Assembly (NCBI RefSeq): GCF_945859705.1
Contig: NC_079137.1
Span: forward strand, 59,490,552-59,554,551
Direction of reading: 5' to 3'
DNA length: 64,000 nt
Source: Episyrphus balteatus
Taxonomy: Eukaryota; Arthropoda; Insecta; Diptera; Syrphidae
Position numbers and translations under genes: made by a program. The notes under the pieces are model-generated. The model saw only the letters and a list, made by a program, of their open reading frames with translations, had not been told where the DNA came from and searched no databases. Of the stretch, positions 46,061 through 58,350 are shown piece after piece; the stretch's first letter is position 1; the number at the start of each line of letters is the position of its first letter.

Positions 46061-49000
46061 TATTTTTTTGATGAAAACTGATTGGAACTCCTATTGCTAT
46101 ACTTATTATTTTTTAATTTTGTATATTCCCATGAAAATTATTTTATTTTTCTGCTACGAATATTTTTGTTATTTAAAATTTATCATTCAAGCGTAATGGT
46201 GGTTGGTCAACTCTGCCAACACTTTATACTATCACATAAGTACTTGTATATGTAGTTCTCTAGCCATAGACAATGTTATTTTTTTTTTTTTTTAATTTTC
46301 TGTTTTAAATTTCATATAGACTTCTACCTTTTATTATATTTTCAATTTACGAAACAAAAATGGATATATTTTGTTTACCCAACGGGATGCAATCAAGTGT
46401 GCAATATGGAAGTTTATATACAATTTTCTTTTTTGTATTTTGTTTTGTGTGTTAATATCACGACCATATGTGTGTATATAGGGAATGTTTAAAAAAAAAA
46501 AATATAGACAAATACCTACAATGCATGCAATTTTGTATTTTTCTGTTGCATTTTTTATGAGAATTTTATTATTTTTTTGTATTTTTTTTTTTTGCATGGG
46601 CCTAGCTTTAAATTGAGTTGAATGCACGAAATGGAATTTTTAAATTTACTTTCTGGCAGATAATAAACTGACAATGTATATTTTTTTTTGTCTTTTCTAC
46701 TACATAGTTGTTTGTTTGTTTATTTTAAGTTAATGTTTGTTGAAAATAATGAACCTATAAACTAAATGAATAAATAGGGTAAATTGTGCAAAAATTGGTA
46801 AGGGTAACACATTTAAATTATTTTTTTTTTTTTGTTCACTTGTGCAAAAGTATGCTTGTAAGAATTTTGGACTTTTAAATGCATCTAAACTTGAAGCCAA
46901 TCTTTTTATAAATTCTAGACAGATAGACAAATAGGAGTTTTTTCGTCAATACCTACAGGTGAGAACTTTCAAGTCTTTGTAGGTACTTTCGCTCCCTTAC
47001 ATACAAAATTTTACCAATTTTCTTGTGTTTTCATAGAACGATCTGATTTAAAAAAAAAAAAAACATTTTTTGTTGTTCGTTAAACAACTCAAACATAAAA
47101 TTTAAACCTAGTTTAGGGTAACGCATAAAATATTTCCAACCATAGAAGTTTATCTTGTTGTTTTCTGCCTTACTTTTATTTAATTCGATTAAATTGAATT
47201 AAAATGCAAACACTGTCAATAAATAGAGAACAAAAAAAAAATAATAAAATTGAAAACAAACAATAAAAAAGCGTTATTTTTTTCTGCAAAATGAGGAAAT
47301 TCCTAGCAATAAAGTCGAGCGTATGTTAATTTATCGCCGATGGCATGGTATTTTTTTTTTTTTTTATTTTAGAATAAATTGCATTGTCAACACAGACAAT
47401 GTGTGGCATTACGTGCAATTTACAACAAAGAACTGTTGAAAAAATAAAATCCATACCTTAGCCTAAATTTGTTATAGAACGGGCTAATGGGTTATATACT
47501 AAAAAATGGGATGTTGATGTCATAGTTCAAAGTCTTGATATTATTTTTGCATTTTTTTGTTTTATTTTCATCAACAATATAAAACCGTTATCTGTGAAAG
47601 TTAATTAAAAAAAAAAAAGTTCATTTTTTATGATTGACAGTAAATAATGTAAATAAACCACTCAATTGTTTTGTTTGAACAAAATCAATTAATCAAAAAA
47701 ACTCAAAAATCAAATTAAAATGACTGACAAATTTATTCAAAAGAGATTAATTTTTGTGGGTTCTTTTAAAAATAAAATCTTAAATATTTTTTTTGTCACT
47801 TTAGCAGCGTGAAATTTACATTATTTAAAGATGTGGGTCTTGATAGAAGGTAATTTTCTTTCTAATTAGGTGGTGAAGATGTTTTGAAAAGCCCATAATC
47901 CTATTGATTTGTAGGCCTTACAATAATGGTAACAATGACTGGTATTTTATAAAAAAGGAAACAAAAAAGTAATTAGTAAAAGGTGTCATCTTTCGGTTTT
48001 TGAAATTTTCAAACCATATTTTATCAAAATAATAGAATAGCGAGTGATATGGTTAAATAAAAAAAAAAATCCAGGATTTTTAAGTGATTTTAGGTAGTCT
48101 GTATCTCAGTGGAAAATAATCTTTCAAAGATAAAACAACAACAACAATCGTTAGAAATTTCCCAAAAACAAAAATTTTCAAAAATTCTTCAACATAAGTG
48201 GGAACGTTTATTCTGATAAAACGAGTTACATATATTTTTAGAAATTAAATTTACTGGACTTTAATTTTGTTTTTTGATTTTTTTTTTTATCTACGATTGT
48301 TTTAGACAGCATTATCCAGTTATCAAATCCAAAAACATACTTTTGACTAACAATGCCTGAACAAAGGATCACTTTACTATCACATTTGAAATGAATTTAA
48401 AAAATACATCAATTTTGCATGAAAAGTTTATTGTTTTAAAAAAGTTGTGCTCATTTAATTTTAACTTCTGAATTGACCCGATTGGCGTATTGAGTAATTC
48501 CATGTGAAAAGAATATACGAAAATACCTATGTCATGAAATCTTTTTGTGTCATTTTTTACTGGTTCCTAAGCTCAAAATATGAACTTCTGTATATAAATA
48601 ATCAACCAAAAAAATTAGCAAGTGAGTAGTATGAATTATTTCCTCATATTTTTGAGAGTAAAAAAAACTATGATCTTAAATTACTTTTTTGCATATTTCT
48701 TGCGACTTCAAACATAATTGAATAACTTGCGTTTGTAGGGTGATATTTAGACCTTTCCAAAACCGTTATTAAAAATGAAATTAGTCCATTTTAAGCTGAT
48801 CTATTACAAAAAAGGTGAAAAACACATTTTTCTAAAAAACCTGTTTTTGAAATAAAATTTTATTATCTTTTCAAAAAAAATTATCTCAATATGATTTTTA
48901 CACTTTTAAGCTATTTTTTCAAAGTTTTTTGTTGTTGTTTTTCTAGGCATACTTAGTATTTGGGTTATATCTTGAGTAATAAATGACTAATCTGAACAAA

Positions 49001-49609
49001 AGAACCAGAACCTGAAAGCTGAATAAATAAGTAAGAAACACTAGAATAACGTTTCAGGGTAACTTTAGATGTTTAAGTGCAATGTATTAAAACATTTTAA
49101 AAAAATCGATATTTTAAAGGAAATTTTTGCAAAAAAAAACTTTATTACTTAAATCAAAAATCAAAATCTTTCGAATCCTCATAGTTTTAAATTATTCATG
49201 TATAGAGCATTTTCTGGCAAAGATAAAAAGATAGTTTTCTTCTAAATCTATGGATAATACATAAAGATATTACAATTTTTGTAACGATCAATATTTTCGA
49301 CTTTTTCTGTTACTTTTTGAATTTTTTCTATAACTTGAAAAGGAAGCCGAATTTGAAAATTTTTATTAAGTAATTTTTTGTAGATAATTAAATTTCCTAT
49401 CGATATCCTATCGGTCACTTTTTAAAATAATTTAAAATCAAATATTGCAAAAAACTTAACTATTCAAAAATGAGAAAAAACGACATTTTTAATTTTTCTA
49501 CTAAATAATCCATTTTTATCCTTTGAGTATTTATAGATATTGAACATGTAACGGAGAAAAGAAGAAACTTTATTTTTCATTAAAATTATCGTGTATTGTC
49601 AAAAATTGA
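46061..49609. other. AT-rich non-coding DNA
   Basis: No gene, RNA or bounded element that I can support. Multiple A/T runs. Confidence 0.6.
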
Positions 49610-49990
49610 TAAAATATGAACTTTCAAAATCTACTGGTTTTGGTCTTTTTGAACCATATTTTTCTTAACACATGTTTTAACAAATAAATAAATTAATTAC
49701 TTCTTTATCATTAATTCAAACCATAAGATCACTAAATAAATACAAGAAATTTTTTAAAAACTTATAAAATATTAAACATATTAAAAGAAATAGTAATCTA
49801 TTTTCATTTGAAAACATTTTATTATTTCAGAATTTTGGATAAACGATATCAGATTACATTGTTTTTTTTTTTTTTTTTAATAGAGGTGTAAATTGGTAAA
49901 GATAAAAATATACAAAACTCCTTATTACCACTTGTAAAATGTGTTAAACAAAAATGGTTCAAAAAGATTTTGAAAGTTCATATTTTATCC
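49610..49990. repeat. Inverted repeat with ~70-bp arms
   Basis: ATAAAATATGAACTTTCAAA then ATCT, TTTTTGAACCAT and TTAACACAT at 49613-49680 reappear inverted at about 49935-49990. The left arm has an extra insert (TACTGGTTTTGG). The spacer is about 260 bp. Confidence 0.7.
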
Positions 49991-50256
49991 AAATTTAGCC
50001 GTATTCAAACTCCAAAGTCTTCCATTTTGTCGAATTAAAATTTTTTCTTTTCGATTAAGCCTTGATTTTTCAATATCCAGTTAGACTATCAGAAGAATAA
50101 ATTTCAATATAAAAACACTTTTATTCGTTTACCTGGGGTTTATCTGGCTTGTGAAAAATTGGCTCTAAAGGACATATAATTTTTCTATTTGATAAACATT
50201 TTGTTTTTTTTTTTGTTTTTTTTTTTTTATTTCATGCAATGTGAATCACTGCAGTA

Positions 50257-50822
50257 GTGGGAGGACTTTATAGTTTTTTTTATTTTGTTCTATGGATGAT
50301 TGGGAACACCTCCCTGAATTTGATTTTGGATCACAGTACCGAAAGAAGTTTTGGTTTACAGATAAGAGATCATGCATTCAGCTTAAAAAAATTAAAAAAC
50401 TTTTTTAAGATTTTCGAAAATTTTCCAAGTCTAAAAATTCGGAATTTTCAAAAATGTTCTCCAAATCCATCGAATGAGACATCAAAAGAAAGGACTTTTA
50501 GTCTCTATTCATAAGTGAAAATCAAAAGTACTTAAATATTTCATTTAAAAGTTAGATTTTAAAAAATTGTTAAAAAGCTAGTGGAGAATGAATTTGACGT
50601 CTTATCGACGTCTTAGCAAAAAATAACCAAAAAAAAAGCAAAATATAAAATATAAAAATCTTTTAAGCCATTTAATAGTTTATTTTTATCTAATACAAAT
50701 TGTAAGATCTTTTCAAAATTAAAAATAAAATCGGACGCATATCTTTAGAAATAATCGACACATTATGTAAGTCCTTTACGAGAAAATTGAAAATAAAGTA
50801 GGTAGGTACCTTTGACAGGTTT
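50257..50822. other. AT-rich non-coding DNA
   Basis: An 85-codon frame at 50257-50514 has ordinary amino-acid variety but no recognisable domain and no flanking signals. I leave it uncalled. Confidence 0.5.
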
Positions 50823-50903
50823 ATCCCAACCAACAAATAAAGCTTTATAGAAGCAAAATAAGCATGTATAAAGCTTTACAGAAGCAAAATTGTTAGTCGG
50901 GAT
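50823..50903. mobile_element. 81-bp miniature inverted-repeat sequence
   Basis: The ends ATCCCAACCAACAA (50823-50836) and TTGTTAGTCGGGAT (50890-50903) are inverted with two mismatches. They enclose two direct copies of ATAAAGCTTTAYAGAAGCAA followed by AAT. Likely a tiny MITE or transposon end relic. Confidence 0.6.
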
Positions 50904-53820
50904 GTGCTTTCTTTTAATATTTTTTATTTTAAGTCAACCAAATTCGTATAAAGATGATCAAACATTTAAACCGCATAAACTTTAACTTTATTATTCAACG
51001 AGTTGCATCATTTTTTGAAAGTCAATTACTTACTGCTGATTTGTATGCATGATTTACCAGGAAACTCTAAAATTCTTAAACACACATTTAAATATTAAAA
51101 ATCTTTAACTAAGTTTTTCGTTTTGTTAAATGAATCATTATCTGACCCTTTTATTGCTTGCATTGCCGAGAAAAAAGAAGTCCATTTGAACAAAAAAGAA
51201 ATGTCGTAGTTTATATCTATCTTGGGTGATTAGTAACCTAATGGACACAATTAATTCTTTTATTATACTGACCTGTGCAGTTGAATAGAATAATACTACA
51301 AGTATGACTAGATACATAAGTATAATATTAATATGAATTATAATCTAATAAGGAAATAAAATTAGCAAACAAAAAAAATGTATCTAATGGATATTCACTT
51401 ACCAACCATATAGAAAATACACACAGATATAATATTATAGCACTCACCTGAAAAGAGAAAAAAATACAAAAAGATATAAAAACAAAGCACTGGTAATGGA
51501 TTAAAATAATTAGAAGAAATTATTATAGACAATTTTTGTTCTTCCTTCTTATTAATAAAGGAAGAACATTGTATTTAATTTTCTTCTGAAAATGGGATAA
51601 AATGTATGTATAATGATGGGGAAGAAATAATTTGGAGATGAAACCAATTTAGAAAGTCTTTTTCAATAAGAAAGCTTTGGGCAATACAAAATAATACTAA
51701 TCAATTCAATTATTTTAAACGTCAAGTGTTCCCCAATAATTTCACTTAAAATATAGTAACAATTTAAGAAGTATAATGACATTATTTCAGACTCAACAAA
51801 ACATCAAAACATCTTCGATTTTGATGAATTTTCAAGTCTTGGAATTTATTGGATCAAAAATGTTCAAAGAGTCCATATTATACAAAACAGTGTTGCCAGA
51901 ATATTCAAAATGCAACAACTCGAATTTGATAAATCAGAAAATATGTTGTATATAGGTACTGCAAGAAACTACAAACTAGGTTATTGCGCACAATTTATAT
52001 TGATATTGTTTCCAAGCAATTTAAGTTTCATATTCATTTCATTGAAACTTAATGGGCTTTAAGTATTTTCACAAAAAACGAAATAAAATCAGTAATACAA
52101 ACAAATGAAATGCACTATTTGTTCCACGTTATTCCTTTCATGTTTAAAGTTCATTGGAATGTAAGAAATTTTTATTCAAAAAAATAAAAATACAAAAGAA
52201 TACATTTTATTTTATTCGAAAAATGAAAAAAAAACTTATTTAAAATTAAATTTTAAGAAATTAAAAAAAATTATATAATACATAATATAAAATTTGGTTT
52301 CAAGCTTAAAAAAAAAATTCTTTAAATGTTTTTGACCTCCAAACAAAGTATGAAATTTTATTTCTTGTACGAATAAAGACTTTTAGAAAGAAAATTGAAA
52401 ATCTTTAGAGCCGTTTCTTTATATTACAAAAATTTTCAAAAAAAAAAATTGGTTTGCAATTAAAAAGGAAATATTTTGAAAGTTAAAACAATAAAGTTCA
52501 TTGTTCCATTTTCAAAAAAAAAAAAAATTCTCAAAAAATAATCTTGAACTTCTTATTAAAAATCTAATAATATTTTTTAAATTTTCTTGATTTTAATAAA
52601 AGAATTAATGCGAAGGTTTTGTTTACGTGAAATTCAAAAAAATTGTTGTATGACAAGACACCAGAAAATGTTCTTTCGAATAATGAATAAATACAGAGTA
52701 AAAAACTTTCAAAAATTTGAGCAATTTCAAAATCACTTAAAATAAAATGAAAATGTTAAAAAAAAATTAAAAACGTTTAAAGAGCCTTGATATCAAAATT
52801 AAGAACAATTTAAAAAAAAATTTAATTTAAAAAAATATTTTTTTTTTTTGAAAACTCAACATTTTCAAAACTATCCAATGAATTTTTTTGTCAGTTTATA
52901 ACTTTTTAGGGACATTTTCTGAAAATTCTTTAAAATTTTTTCTGTAAAAACGGTTCCAACCATTTTAATATTTTGTTAGGTATATGAGAAAAACTTAAAT
53001 GACGCAGGTACTTTTTTTGAATCTCAAAACCATTTAAAAAGATTTTTTTTTGTAATTTTTAAATCAAATTTCATATAATTGATTTTTTTTTTATTTTAAT
53101 AAAATTATATTAAAAAGGTATTTGTGGGAATTATTACATCAAAAGCTTAAATATTCTAAGCAACTTTTTTAGTTCCGAGCCTCGCTCCCAAAAATATGGT
53201 TACCATACTTTTATCGCATGTACAAATTAGAGACCTGTCATCTACATAAACAATAAAGCAGATTAGATGTCAATTTAAGGAGATTAATCATTTGTAAAAA
53301 TAAGAAAAAAAAGTTGGTAACAGAATGGAACCCTGAGGTATCTCTGCAATTTTTTTTTTTGTATGGTTTCAGACCCTCAGATTTTCAATCTTTTTTTCAC
53401 AAGTTGTATTGAACGTTTTGAAAGAAAATTACTAATTCCCCGAAATTAAAACTCATCAAGAAAATAAAACTATCTCTAAAAGAGTGTTCCTCTCGTAACT
53501 TTCTACAACATGTTTTTATTCGTTGTCAAATAATTTTAAATACTTGAAGTTCTTAAGCATTTTGTGTTCTTATTTTTGAGCTTAATCTGTGTTTCGATAC
53601 ATCTACCTGTCTAATCAATACATAAATAAATATTTGCAACAATTTATTATTATGCCTTTTTGCATTGCATCACAAAACCTTATAACATTTTTTTTGATGT
53701 AATGAATACCTTTTATCTATCAATTCTGTGATTAGAAAAGTTCAATCACTCATGTAAAGCTAATTCAATTTAATCTGACTGATAGCTGAAAATCTATTTG
53801 GAAAAAAAAATAAAAAAAAA
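50904..53820. other. AT-rich non-coding DNA
   Basis: No supported gene or bounded element. Degenerate AAAAACGGYTC-like segments near 52950 recall the repeat at 42.5 kb. Confidence 0.55.
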
Positions 53821-54420
53821 CCAAAAGGGGGCTCAGGTGAAACCGCACAGCACAACAACCATCTTATATAGGTACATAAATGCTGCTTTTCTCTAAGCCC
53901 TACGTCGACGTTCAATTTCTTGATGTGCGCGCACATTCGAAGTGCTGCAGTGCAACATCATCTTCATCCTCATCATCATCATCATAGAGCCTAGTCATAG
54001 TCATAGCTCTTTTATAGTGGTCGTCTTGATCGTCGTCGTCATCGTCGATCCATAACAAGGGCCACAAATAGATCTTTGCCGCATAAATGAATGCGAGATC
54101 AGAGTCGTCGTGTACTTGTTGATCGGCTTATAGGAAGAAATGACTCTTCCTTCCAATATTATTCTTGTGGTGATAAAAATTCATCTCTTTTTCCTTGCAT
54201 ATAAATATACCAAAATGCACAAAGCTGCGATGCACTTGCGCAGCACAAAGATCTATAAGTATGTAACCTAAAACATAACAACAAACTTTCATCATTTGCT
54301 TAAGCGCATCATGTGCACATTGCTCTTGCCTTGCTGCTTCTTCTTTGACTCGTCTCTATACCTTGACTTGAAATTATTGTAGTGATGGCCTAGGTGCATC
54401 CTCTCTATATCTAACCAATA
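53821..54420. promoter_or_regulatory. GC-richer island with TCG/CAT runs
   Basis: Contains TGTGCGCGCACATTCG near 53924, a CATCAT run near 53965-53983, GTCGTCGTCATCGTCGATCC near 54030-54050, and balanced sequence to 54420. Same character as the other islands, so a possible enhancer. Not coding. Confidence 0.35.
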
Positions 54421-54549
54421 AAAATGACTACGAGGCAGGTGATATGGTTTTAAATTTCGTCTTAGTGGCACTTAGGGATCTATGAACCTCAATATCGTGT
54501 CTAGCTTTGATGTTGGGGTTTGAAAAGTTTTGACATGGTGAATTTTTCC

Positions 54550-54666
54550 AGAGACAGGAAGTATATTCGGTTAAACAGAAAAATCAGTGTTTATGGGTTT
54601 AAAGGAAAAAAAGATGGGGTCCCACAAGGTAGTGTTTTAGGCCCTATTTTGTTTATTTTCATTTAA
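54550..54666 (+). pseudogene. Non-LTR retrotransposon reverse transcriptase fragment
   Basis: One frame reads YIRLNRKISVYGFKGKKDGV then PQGSVLGPILFIFI before a TAA. The G-V-P-Q-G-S-V-L-G-P-x-L-F block is a hallmark of the reverse transcriptase domain of LINEs in the jockey/CR1/L2 group, preceded in the family by a variable strand like the one here. Upstream the frame is soon lost and the YxDD catalytic block is absent, so this is a short dead fragment. It is the first unit of a ~140-bp tandem array. Confidence 0.85.
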
Positions 54667-54773
54667 AACGAGAATTTTCATGTAGAACTTAACTAAAGGT
54701 GGTAAACCTTGGTTAACGAAGTGAGTTGAATAGGAGACAGTAAGGAAAAAAAGGTGGGATCCCACAAGGTAAT

Positions 54774-54780
54774 GTTTTAC
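54774..54780. repeat. Target-site duplication, left
   Basis: GTTTTAC, repeated at 55424-55430. Joining across the insert restores the array unit. Confidence 0.9.
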
Positions 54781-54980
54781 CATTGAATAATTACAAATAG
54801 AAGTGGACACCCAGGGAAACTTCCGCTGTAAAATTGTAGTCGCTAGTATCGTGCGTTGAATTAAAAAAGCAAATCCAACAATCCAAAAGCAAAGCCAACA
54901 ATCCAAAAGCAAATCCAGCAACCCAAAATCAAATCCTAAAAAGCTTATACATATGGATAAAAGTTTTCCTATTTCAAAAA

Positions 54981-55069
54981 GTGGAGATAGCCTAAAGGAT
55001 AAGGTGCATGCTTGTTAAGTTTACCTGCCCAGGTTCGAATCTGACGGGAGATTGAGATTGTTTTTTTTT
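54981..55069 (+). pseudogene. tRNA-like unit 1 in the inserted element
   Basis: A box TAGCCTAAAGG (54988-54998), B box GGTTCGAATCT (55032-55042), starts 44 bases apart. An anticodon-arm-like CTTGTTAAG and a T-stem-like CAGGTTCGAATCTG are visible. Nine T at 55061-55069 would end pol III transcription. The acceptor stem is poor, so it is not a working tRNA. Confidence 0.6.
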
Positions 55070-55119
55070 CTACATTACTAGAATAAAAATTAATTAAATT
55101 TCTCAAAAAAAATCTCCGC

Positions 55120-55210
55120 AAAAAAAAAAGTTTCAAATTTTACCGGTATTCGAACCTAGGCCAGTAGGAGTAAAAGGCATCGGCCTTGTTCTCTAGACTA
55201 ATCCGACTTT
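55120..55210 (-). pseudogene. tRNA-like unit 2 in the inserted element, opposite strand
   Basis: On the minus strand: A box TAGTCTAGAGA (55190-55200), B box GGTTCGAATAC (55146-55156), starts again 44 bases apart, then ten T (plus-strand A at 55120-55129). It points towards unit 1, so the two T runs lie between them and the transcripts would converge. Not an exact copy of unit 1. Confidence 0.55.
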
Positions 55211-55423
55211 TTAAAATACGAAAACTTATATCAATATAAGCTCTTTGAAATGTATAATAATAATTATTAATTTTTTTATGAAGGTTTAAAAAAATTATTA
55301 GTTAAGATTCAACTCGAAAATACATGATAGTTGAGGCGCAAACCTGTAGTTCATCTATCTTCCGGTACTCTTATAGTCGCATGAGTAATCTGCGGTGTCA
55401 CTTCTATTTGTAATTATTCAATG

Positions 55424-55430
55424 GTTTTAC
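55424..55430. repeat. Target-site duplication, right
   Basis: GTTTTAC, the partner of 54774-54780. Confidence 0.9.
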
Positions 55431-55829
55431 GTCCTATTTTGTTTATTTTGATATAATAAAAGATTTTTCATATAGAACTAAACTGAAAGTGGTAAACTAT
55501 TGCTAACGAAGTCAGTTAAAAAGGAGACGGGAAGGGAAAAAAGATGGGATACCACAAGGTAGTGTTTAAGGGCCTATTTTGTTTATTTTAATTTAATACG
55601 AGATTTTAAAAATAGAACTCAATTGTAGGTAGTAAATTATTGTTAACGATGTAAGTTAAATAGGAGACGGGAAGGAAAAAAGATGGAGTACCACAAGTCA
55701 GTGTCTTAGGGCCTATTTTGTTTACTTTCATTTTTATCAGCTTTTTCATGTAGCAACTAACTAAAGGTGGTAAATTATGGTTAAGGAAGTTAATTAGGAA
55801 ATCTGTTTATAAAACTTTTGAAGACTTAA

Positions 55830-56650
55830 AGGTCTGATTATACTATCAGCTGGCGAAATTCTCCTATCTAGATTGAAGTCGAGGTGCATGATCGATTCAG
55901 AATCGCACAAGTTCAATGTGCACCGTGCTCAATGATGACGACGACGACGATGATGCTGCTGTTGATGATGATGATGATGCTCAAGCTATAAGCTGGCCAC
56001 AGTCTTGGAGTGCATTTCGTTAGAACAGGTTTGTATTACAATTTTGTTAAAAGTATCTTCTATTTTTTTCTTCTATATCTATAAATTTTTTTATTTTTTT
56101 TTTGTTCTGCTTGTTCAGCATCACGACGGATGTTGATAGTGAGTTGAGACTTTAGAGTCTCTCCGCATAATGTGTGATGAGCGCAGTGCTCGAAGAAGAA
56201 CCTGCTGCAAAATCCTCTATCTATCTCTAAGCTTTGTATATACAGTTGTTTTATTTTTTCTTTTTTTAATTTTTTTTTTACAGAACGTGAGAAATCTTAA
56301 GGATGAAAAAAAATCTGCACGCGTGCACGAGTGTGCTATGTGTCTACACCCTAACCTACCTCACATCACTTTGGTAATCTCAACACAGCACATTGCACAC
56401 ACTCGCTCCAGCCAGCCCCACACAAAGTCTCTGTGTCTGTTTATCTTCACAAGTTCGATGATAAAATATCTTGAATCTATAATTAATAAAAAAAAGTCGC
56501 ATATAAATGAAGATAGTTTTTTTTTTCAAAAAAAAAAAAAATGCCAATTAGCTTAGCTGTATAGCTCCACCCGCACATAGGTCATTTGTAGAGGGCGCTA
56601 CCTGTTTACTGGGCAATATTATACTCTTTTTACAAGCTGTGGTTGTTGTT
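55830..56650. promoter_or_regulatory. GC-richer island with GAC/GAT runs
   Basis: A GAC/GAT run at 55932-55981 lies within a 35-codon ATG frame (from about 55911) encoding a poly-Asp peptide that ends WPQSWSAFR. The frame at 56170-56556 (128 codons, plus) begins MCDERSARRRTCC but soon becomes hydrophobic and Lys-rich, with no domain, so I do not call it a gene. Likely leader or regulatory DNA. Confidence 0.3.
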
Positions 56651-57110
56651 TAGTCTTGCGTGGTAAGTAAAAAAAATCGTGATGCCAAACTAAAAGATAC
56701 CGAAATTAACGGTGTAATTATTATGAACATATACTGTGTTTTGGATTTTTGTTGTTGTTGTTGTAATTTTTGTGACCACTTGGCTATGTTGTCTTTTAGA
56801 CGAAATTAGTTTGGCATTTTCATAGTTGGCAAATTCAAAGATAACATGTTTTTGTCGTTGGCGAGTTATCAGCTTTTTGGTAAAAAATTGTTAAATATTT
56901 TTTTTGTTTTTGAGAAAAATTGAGCAACATGTTGGCCTAATGAACTGTCCTGTGTTGTTTGTGAGTTGGAAATGGGATGTTTTGTTGATAGTTGGATTGG
57001 TTGGAAATCAATTTTTATGTTGTAATGTTATTAAATTTTTTTTTACATTTCATAACTACTAAGCAATTAGCAGGGCTCACAAGAGGTCAAAATTTTTCAT
57101 AAAAGAGCTA
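56651..57110. other. AT-rich non-coding DNA
   Basis: Nothing supported. Confidence 0.6.
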
Positions 57111-57286
57111 CTTCAAAAAATTAAAAGTCTTCTTTTTATATGACAACTTCACGAAGTAAAAAGTGCGATAAAATCCTTCATTGAAGATGCGACTTTAAAA
57201 AATTAAAGGTCTTCATTTTGTAAGAGAACTTCACGAAGCTAAAATCGTTGAACAATCCTTCATTGAAGAAGCAACTTTAAAAAATT
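57111..57286 (+). repeat. ~82-bp tandem repeat, 2.2 units
   Basis: Units at 57111-57191, 57192-57274 and a partial from 57275, each starting CTTYAAAAAATTAA and containing AACTTCACGAAG and ATCCTTCATTGAAGA. Just downstream lies CAGCTCTTTTGTTTTAACGA, shared with the dispersed repeat at 16.1 kb. Confidence 0.8.
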
Positions 57287-58020
57287 AAGTAGGTATTTAA
57301 GAAAGAAATAAATAGAATACAAAAAATAAAGTTTGCTTATCAGCTCTTTTGTTTTAACGATCCCCAGCACTAGATCGCTTAAACTTGCACTTATAGTCAA
57401 GTAAAATGCATAAAATATTAAAGCTTTTTACATTTAAATGCATAAAAGACTATTTTGAAACTAATTTTATAAGAAATATACAAAAAATTGGTACGCTATT
57501 AAAAAAAAAATTACAAAAAATTCATTGGTAATTTACAAAAAATTGTTTTTTTATTTTAAGTAATTTCTTTCAAAACTTGAGAAGCATAAACCTTTTAACT
57601 AGTTTTTATATTCTAGAGCAGATGATTCTGCTTCAATATTTAACAAGCTGGCTTTTATTGCCAAACATCTTTAATGGAAAATTTTCTACTTTAATAGTTC
57701 ACAGAATTTACCTACTCACATTTAACTATATGAATATCATAAACTTAAAGAACATTCTTCTATCAATATGCTAGAACCTTCCAGCTACAATGCTGACAAA
57801 AAAACCTACTTCATAGAGTTCACAAAGTCATTAATCTTCTAAAAAAAGCCAAATAAGTATAAGAAAAAAATTCCTTCAACATGCCCATGCACATGCACAA
57901 CATAGCAATCTATCAATCAAAATGCATTTATATCAATCAAAGTGTGCATATATCCTTGCAAATATCCTACACTAAACACTCTTTTATAGCCCAATTAAGT
58001 CCAAACCAATAAATCATCTT
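57287..58020. other. AT-rich non-coding DNA
   Basis: The frame at 57577-57774 is Leu/Ile/Asn-rich without recognisable features. Nothing supported. Confidence 0.55.
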
Positions 58021-58350
58021 AAAAGAATTCACTTTCGATTAGTCCCAGCATTGACATGCGGGGTTCCGACGAACTTCAAGTCGCCTGCAGGGCGGCACAC
58101 ACACAGGGCGAGTATAACGCACTCATTTAACCAAAATTTCCATAAACATTTATAAGGTGTATGCGTTTAAACGGACAGACACGGCTCGGCGGGCGTTTTT
58201 TTTTTATTGTGTGCTTCGATTAATCCCACATCAGACTGGAGACGTAGAGCTTTTTTTTTTTATTAATAATACGCGTTCGAGGAGTTTCCAAGGACTGAGG
58301 ACTGGAAGTTTGTGTACCTATAGCTCCAATAATAATTAACCTGATCCCAG
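58021..58350. promoter_or_regulatory. GC-rich island beside the candidate exon
   Basis: The highest local GC of the window (GGGCGGCACACACACAGGGCG around 58090; GGCTCGGCGGGCG near 58183). If the neighbouring minus-strand frame is a terminal exon, this would be its 3-prime untranslated region, and AATAAA occurs on that strand near 58262 and 58207. It could equally be an upstream regulatory island. Confidence 0.3.

Larger units (their letters stand above)
54781..55423. mobile_element. 643-bp non-autonomous DNA element with 25-bp perfect inverted ends
   Basis: 54781-54805 (CATTGAATAATTACAAATAG then AAGTG) is perfectly inverted at 55399-55423, and similarity continues inward after a one-base shift (GACACC). 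It is flanked by a 7-bp duplication and interrupts a repeat unit of known period, so both ends are certain. No transposase frame. Inside: a ~20-bp minisatellite (54866-54936, AAAAGCAAATCCAACAATCC) and two opposed tRNA-like units. CAT-starting ends with 7-8 bp duplications recall P-superfamily elements, but I cannot confirm the superfamily. Confidence 0.9.
54613..55805 (+). repeat. 140-bp tandem array derived from a reverse transcriptase fragment
   Basis: Unit starts (GATGGGGTCCCACAAGGTAG type) are at 54613, 54753, 55543 and 55682. Each unit continues CCTATTTTGTTTATTTT, then an AACTA/GGTGGTAAA block, then GAAGT.AGTTAAATAGGAGAC then GGAAGG. The first two are 140 bp apart. Removing the 650 bp added by the inserted element (643 bp plus 7-bp duplication) makes units 2 and 3 exactly 140 bp apart too, and units 3 and 4 are 139 bp apart. 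Confidence 0.9.

Noticed and set aside
54637..54921. 94-codon minus frame with repeated Leu/Trp/Cys segments
   Set aside because: Its N-terminal part is the 20-bp minisatellite read on the minus strand, and the rest crosses the element boundary into the repeat array.
56170..56556. 128-codon plus frame beginning MCDERSARRRTCC
   Set aside because: After the start it is hydrophobic then Lys-rich, with T and A runs. No domain or conservation evidence.
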